The position numbers were made by a program, and so were the translations under genes. The notes below the pieces were generated by a model that saw only the letters and a program-made list of their open reading frames with translations, did not search any database and was not told where the DNA came from. DNA of 64,000 nt from Campylobacter concisus (GTDB lineage: Bacteria; Campylobacterota; Campylobacteria; Campylobacterales; Campylobacteraceae): contig NZ_JXUP01000008.1 in NCBI RefSeq assembly GCF_001891085.1, positions 81,991 to 145,990 of the forward strand, written 5' to 3'. Of this stretch, positions 62,314 to 64,000 are shown piece after piece (position 1 is the first letter of the stretch; each line of letters starts with the position of its first letter).

Positions 62314-63720
62314 TTATATGTAGTAAATTTTTAAATTTCTTGAAATTTTGCGAGTTGCTTTTATAAATTTAAGACGCTTTTTTAGTATCTCTTCTCTACT
62401 TTTATAAATTTGCTTGTAAATTTTACTCTCGAGCCTCTCTTTATCTGGTATTTCTGGAAGCCTTTTAAGGATACCGAGCCAGACGTCATAGTCTTGAAGA
62501 TTGCCAAAAATTTCTTGCATCTGTTTTAGCTTCTCTTCATACTTTTTAAGCCCTTCAAAATAGAAAATTTCACATAAAAACTCATATGTGTATCTCATCT
62601 TTTTAAGCTCTATCCTAAGATCATGAAAGCTCTCATTTGGGCAGTCTTGATTAAGGCTTTTTAGCCTTTTTTGAGCTAAAACTAAAAGCATTCTGAGCTT
62701 AAATGAACCAAGGCGCGAAAGGCTTACGTCAAAGAGTTTTGACTTATAAAATTCACCCTCATTTAAAAATATCTCCCACTCTTTTAAAAATGCGTAGTTT
62801 TCTTCATCGCCAAGGTAGCTTTTTACATTTTCATACTCTAAATCTAGAGCCTTTTGCACAAAATAGATAGGCTCATTTGCGTGCTTTTGCTCGTTTAAAA
62901 AGCTCAAAAATACATCCAAATCTCGCTTCTTGTTTGTCGAGTTTGCAAGCATTTTAAAATTCTCGCCAAAAAAAAGTGTCACTTTCTCATCAAAAACGCC
63001 GTTAAAAATTTTAAGGATCGATCTAACCTTTCTTAAATTTATGCGAAGCTCATGCAAAACTTCTTCATCTTTATCTATCAAATACTGGCTTTTTAGCCTT
63101 TTTATTACTTTAAAAATACTAACAAAAAGGACTCTTAGCGCCTCTCCGCTTTTTAGATTTGCAGCAAAATTTGGCAAAATTTCTTTTTCTTTTATGATCT
63201 TATAGGCTCTTTTGTAGTCGATTTGTTCATTTTCATTAGCGTGGATGGCAAGAAATTTGTTTTTATATCTTTTATCGCAAGTTACGTCACTTAGGCAAAA
63301 ATTTTCTAAAAACGGTGGTAGCTTGAAAAAGACGGCCTCATTTTCATCGCTAAATTCGATTTCAAATGTACAAAGCCCGTTTAGTTCATTTTTAAAAATA
63401 TCAATATTGCAAGGATTGTTATTTAGTTTAAAAATATATCTATCTTTTAAGATGACGCTACCGATGCGGTTCTTAAGAGCCTTTTTAAACTCCGCTTTTT
63501 CGCAAAATTCTTCATTTTCTTCTCTGATTAGACCTTTGCCGATCTTTACAGTTTTTATAAATTTATCCTCTTCACTTCGAAAGCGGATCTCTTCATTTTG
63601 CGTTATCTTGGTATAAAACTGAGAAATTTCAAGATGCTTAAAGACTACTCCAGCTTCTTTTAAAAAATCTAGAATTTGAGAATTTTTGAGTAAAAATTTA
63701 CGCTCTATCTCCAAACTCAC
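62314..63720 (-). CDS. CYTH-CHAD domain protein (polyphosphate/triphosphate-related)
   Basis: A 468-residue protein with an N-terminal CYTH triphosphate tunnel domain (EIERKFLL at residues 4-11, then the basic and acidic strands KTVKIGKGLIREENEEFCEKAE) and a C-terminal helical CHAD domain with conserved histidines (EVLHELRINLRKVRSILKIF; FHDLRIELKKMRYTYEFL). CYTH acts on triphosphates, and CHAD binds polyphosphate. I chose the GTG at 63720, which gives MSLEIERKFLL, because GGAG (63727-63730) is six bases upstream. A TTG at 63732 would start inside that ribosome-binding site. Its first 32 bases are repeated in inverted form at the window end. Confidence 0.9.
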   Translation of the reverse strand: MSLEIERKFLLKNSQILDFLKEAGVVFKHLEISQFYTKITQNEEIRFRSEEDKFIKTVKIGKGLIREENEEFCEKAEFKKALKNRIGSVILKDRYIFKLNNNPCNIDIFKNELNGLCTFEIEFSDENEAVFFKLPPFLENFCLSDVTCDKRYKNKFLAIHANENEQIDYKRAYKIIKEKEILPNFAANLKSGEALRVLFVSIFKVIKRLKSQYLIDKDEEVLHELRINLRKVRSILKIFNGVFDEKVTLFFGENFKMLANSTNKKRDLDVFLSFLNEQKHANEPIYFVQKALDLEYENVKSYLGDEENYAFLKEWEIFLNEGEFYKSKLFDVSLSRLGSFKLRMLLVLAQKRLKSLNQDCPNESFHDLRIELKKMRYTYEFLCEIFYFEGLKKYEEKLKQMQEIFGNLQDYDVWLGILKRLPEIPDKERLESKIYKQIYKSREEILKKRLKFIKATRKISRNLKIYYI

Positions 63721-63818
63721 ATTTTTCTCCAAAATTTTTTGTTCATTTTAGCAAGTTAGTGCTTAAAACAATGAGAAAAATGCTAAATTTAGGCTTATTT
63801 TAAAAGTATTTTTATAAG

Positions 63819-63870
63819 AAAAAAGATGGAATTTATGTTGCTATTTAGCAACATAAATTCCATCTTTTTT
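63819..63870. terminator. Terminator-like hairpin at the palindrome centre
   Basis: The inner 24 bases of each arm end in AGATGGAATTTATGTTGCT and its inverse around the loop ATTT, flanked by A6 on the left and T6 on the right. On its own this is a good bidirectional terminator, and it could have seeded the larger fold-back. Confidence 0.7.
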
Positions 63871-63968
63871 CTTATAAAAATACTTTTAAAATAAGCCTAA
63901 ATTTAGCATTTTTCTCATTGTTTTAAGCACTAACTTGCTAAAATGAACAAAAAATTTTGGAGAAAAAT

Positions 63969-64000
63969 GTGAGTTTGGAGATAGAGCGTAAATTTTTACT
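63969..64000 (+). pseudogene. Second, inverted copy of the CYTH-CHAD gene start (cut by window end)
   Basis: GTG at 63969 with GGAG six bases upstream repeats the first codons of the gene at 63720 (MSLEIERKF). It is either an artefactual mirror copy or the start of a real inverted duplicate. Confidence 0.6.

Larger units (their letters stand above)
63689..64000. repeat. Perfect inverted repeat (arms at least 156 bp) reaching the window edge
   Basis: Positions x and 127689-x are complementary from 63689 to 64000 apart from the two-base centre at 63844-63845. I checked the outer end (AGTAAAAATT at 63689 against AATTTTTACT at 64000), the gene-start region and the centre. The repeat is not ended by the window, so the arms may be longer. 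Confidence 0.95.

Noticed and set aside
1..64000. tRNA, rRNA or CRISPR arrays
   Set aside because: No cloverleaf, ribosomal RNA or regularly spaced repeat was seen on either strand by eye; apart from the ssrA fragment no RNA gene is supported.

Overview
The window looks like the chromosome of a Campylobacter, probably from the C. concisus / C. curvus side of the genus. The evidence is AT-rich DNA with AT-rich spacers, many overlapping start and stop codons, frequent TTG/GTG starts, -10 boxes close to TATAAT without a clear -35, and gene neighbourhoods that I remember from C. jejuni: tsaD-pgp1-dxr-cdsA, ubiE-xseA-serC, galU-pgi, aspA-dcuA and a tandem pair of dynamin-like genes. The respiratory set (fumarate reductase, a Tat-exported S-/N-oxide reductase, a PsrABC/PhsABC-type sulfur reductase, AspA plus a Dcu carrier) fits a microaerobic or anaerobic, amino-acid-using host-associated bacterium.

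Layout. 1-2650 is the end of an M16 zinc peptidase. 2816-4302 holds three small minus-strand genes. 4464-6917 is a TorA/BisC-type molybdoenzyme. 6967-10879 is the dynamin-like pair. 10977-16317 is a tightly overlapping minus-strand operon, cdsA-dxr-uraA-pgp1-tsaD, linking phospholipid, isoprenoid, peptidoglycan and tRNA t6A functions. An Mrr-type restriction gene, a small membrane protein, frdCAB, lgt and a YigZ-family gene follow to 22861. 22988-27226 carries galU, pgi, a DUF1287 protein and a YbiT-like ABC-F protein. 27227-27886 is a long AT-rich spacer. 27887-30866 is aspA-dcu. 31162-36785 is a sulfur-reductase operon followed by a two-component system; its catalytic subunit has an in-frame TAA. 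ruvB, a zinc-ribbon protein, an AI-2E-family permease, a HIT protein and a sensor-like protein without an output domain lead to 41471.

41521 to about 57000 is a prophage remnant. It starts with 15 bp that I read as the duplicated 3' end of ssrA (tmRNA), a classic attachment site, but no ssrA gene is present at the other end. Inside, a DUF5309/podovirus-style head module (TerL, portal, scaffold-like proteins, capsid) is joined to a P2-style contractile tail module (sheath, tube, chaperone, tape measure, U, X, D). No integrase, repressor, replication, lysis or baseplate V/W/J/I genes are visible. Fine detail includes a U UUU UUA -1 frameshift site in the tail chaperone gene, a 55-codon membrane-protein gene with its own promoter on the opposite strand, a ribosome-binding site buried in a hairpin before the portal gene, and a repeated 14-bp element before two head transcription units.

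57108-63720 returns to core genes: a TauE/SafE permease, a methyltransferase, serC, xseA, ubiE and a CYTH-CHAD protein. The last 312 bases (63689-64000) form a perfect inverted repeat centred on a terminator-like hairpin, so that the start of the CYTH-CHAD gene appears twice, head to head. This is either a fold-back assembly/amplification artefact or a true inverted duplication.
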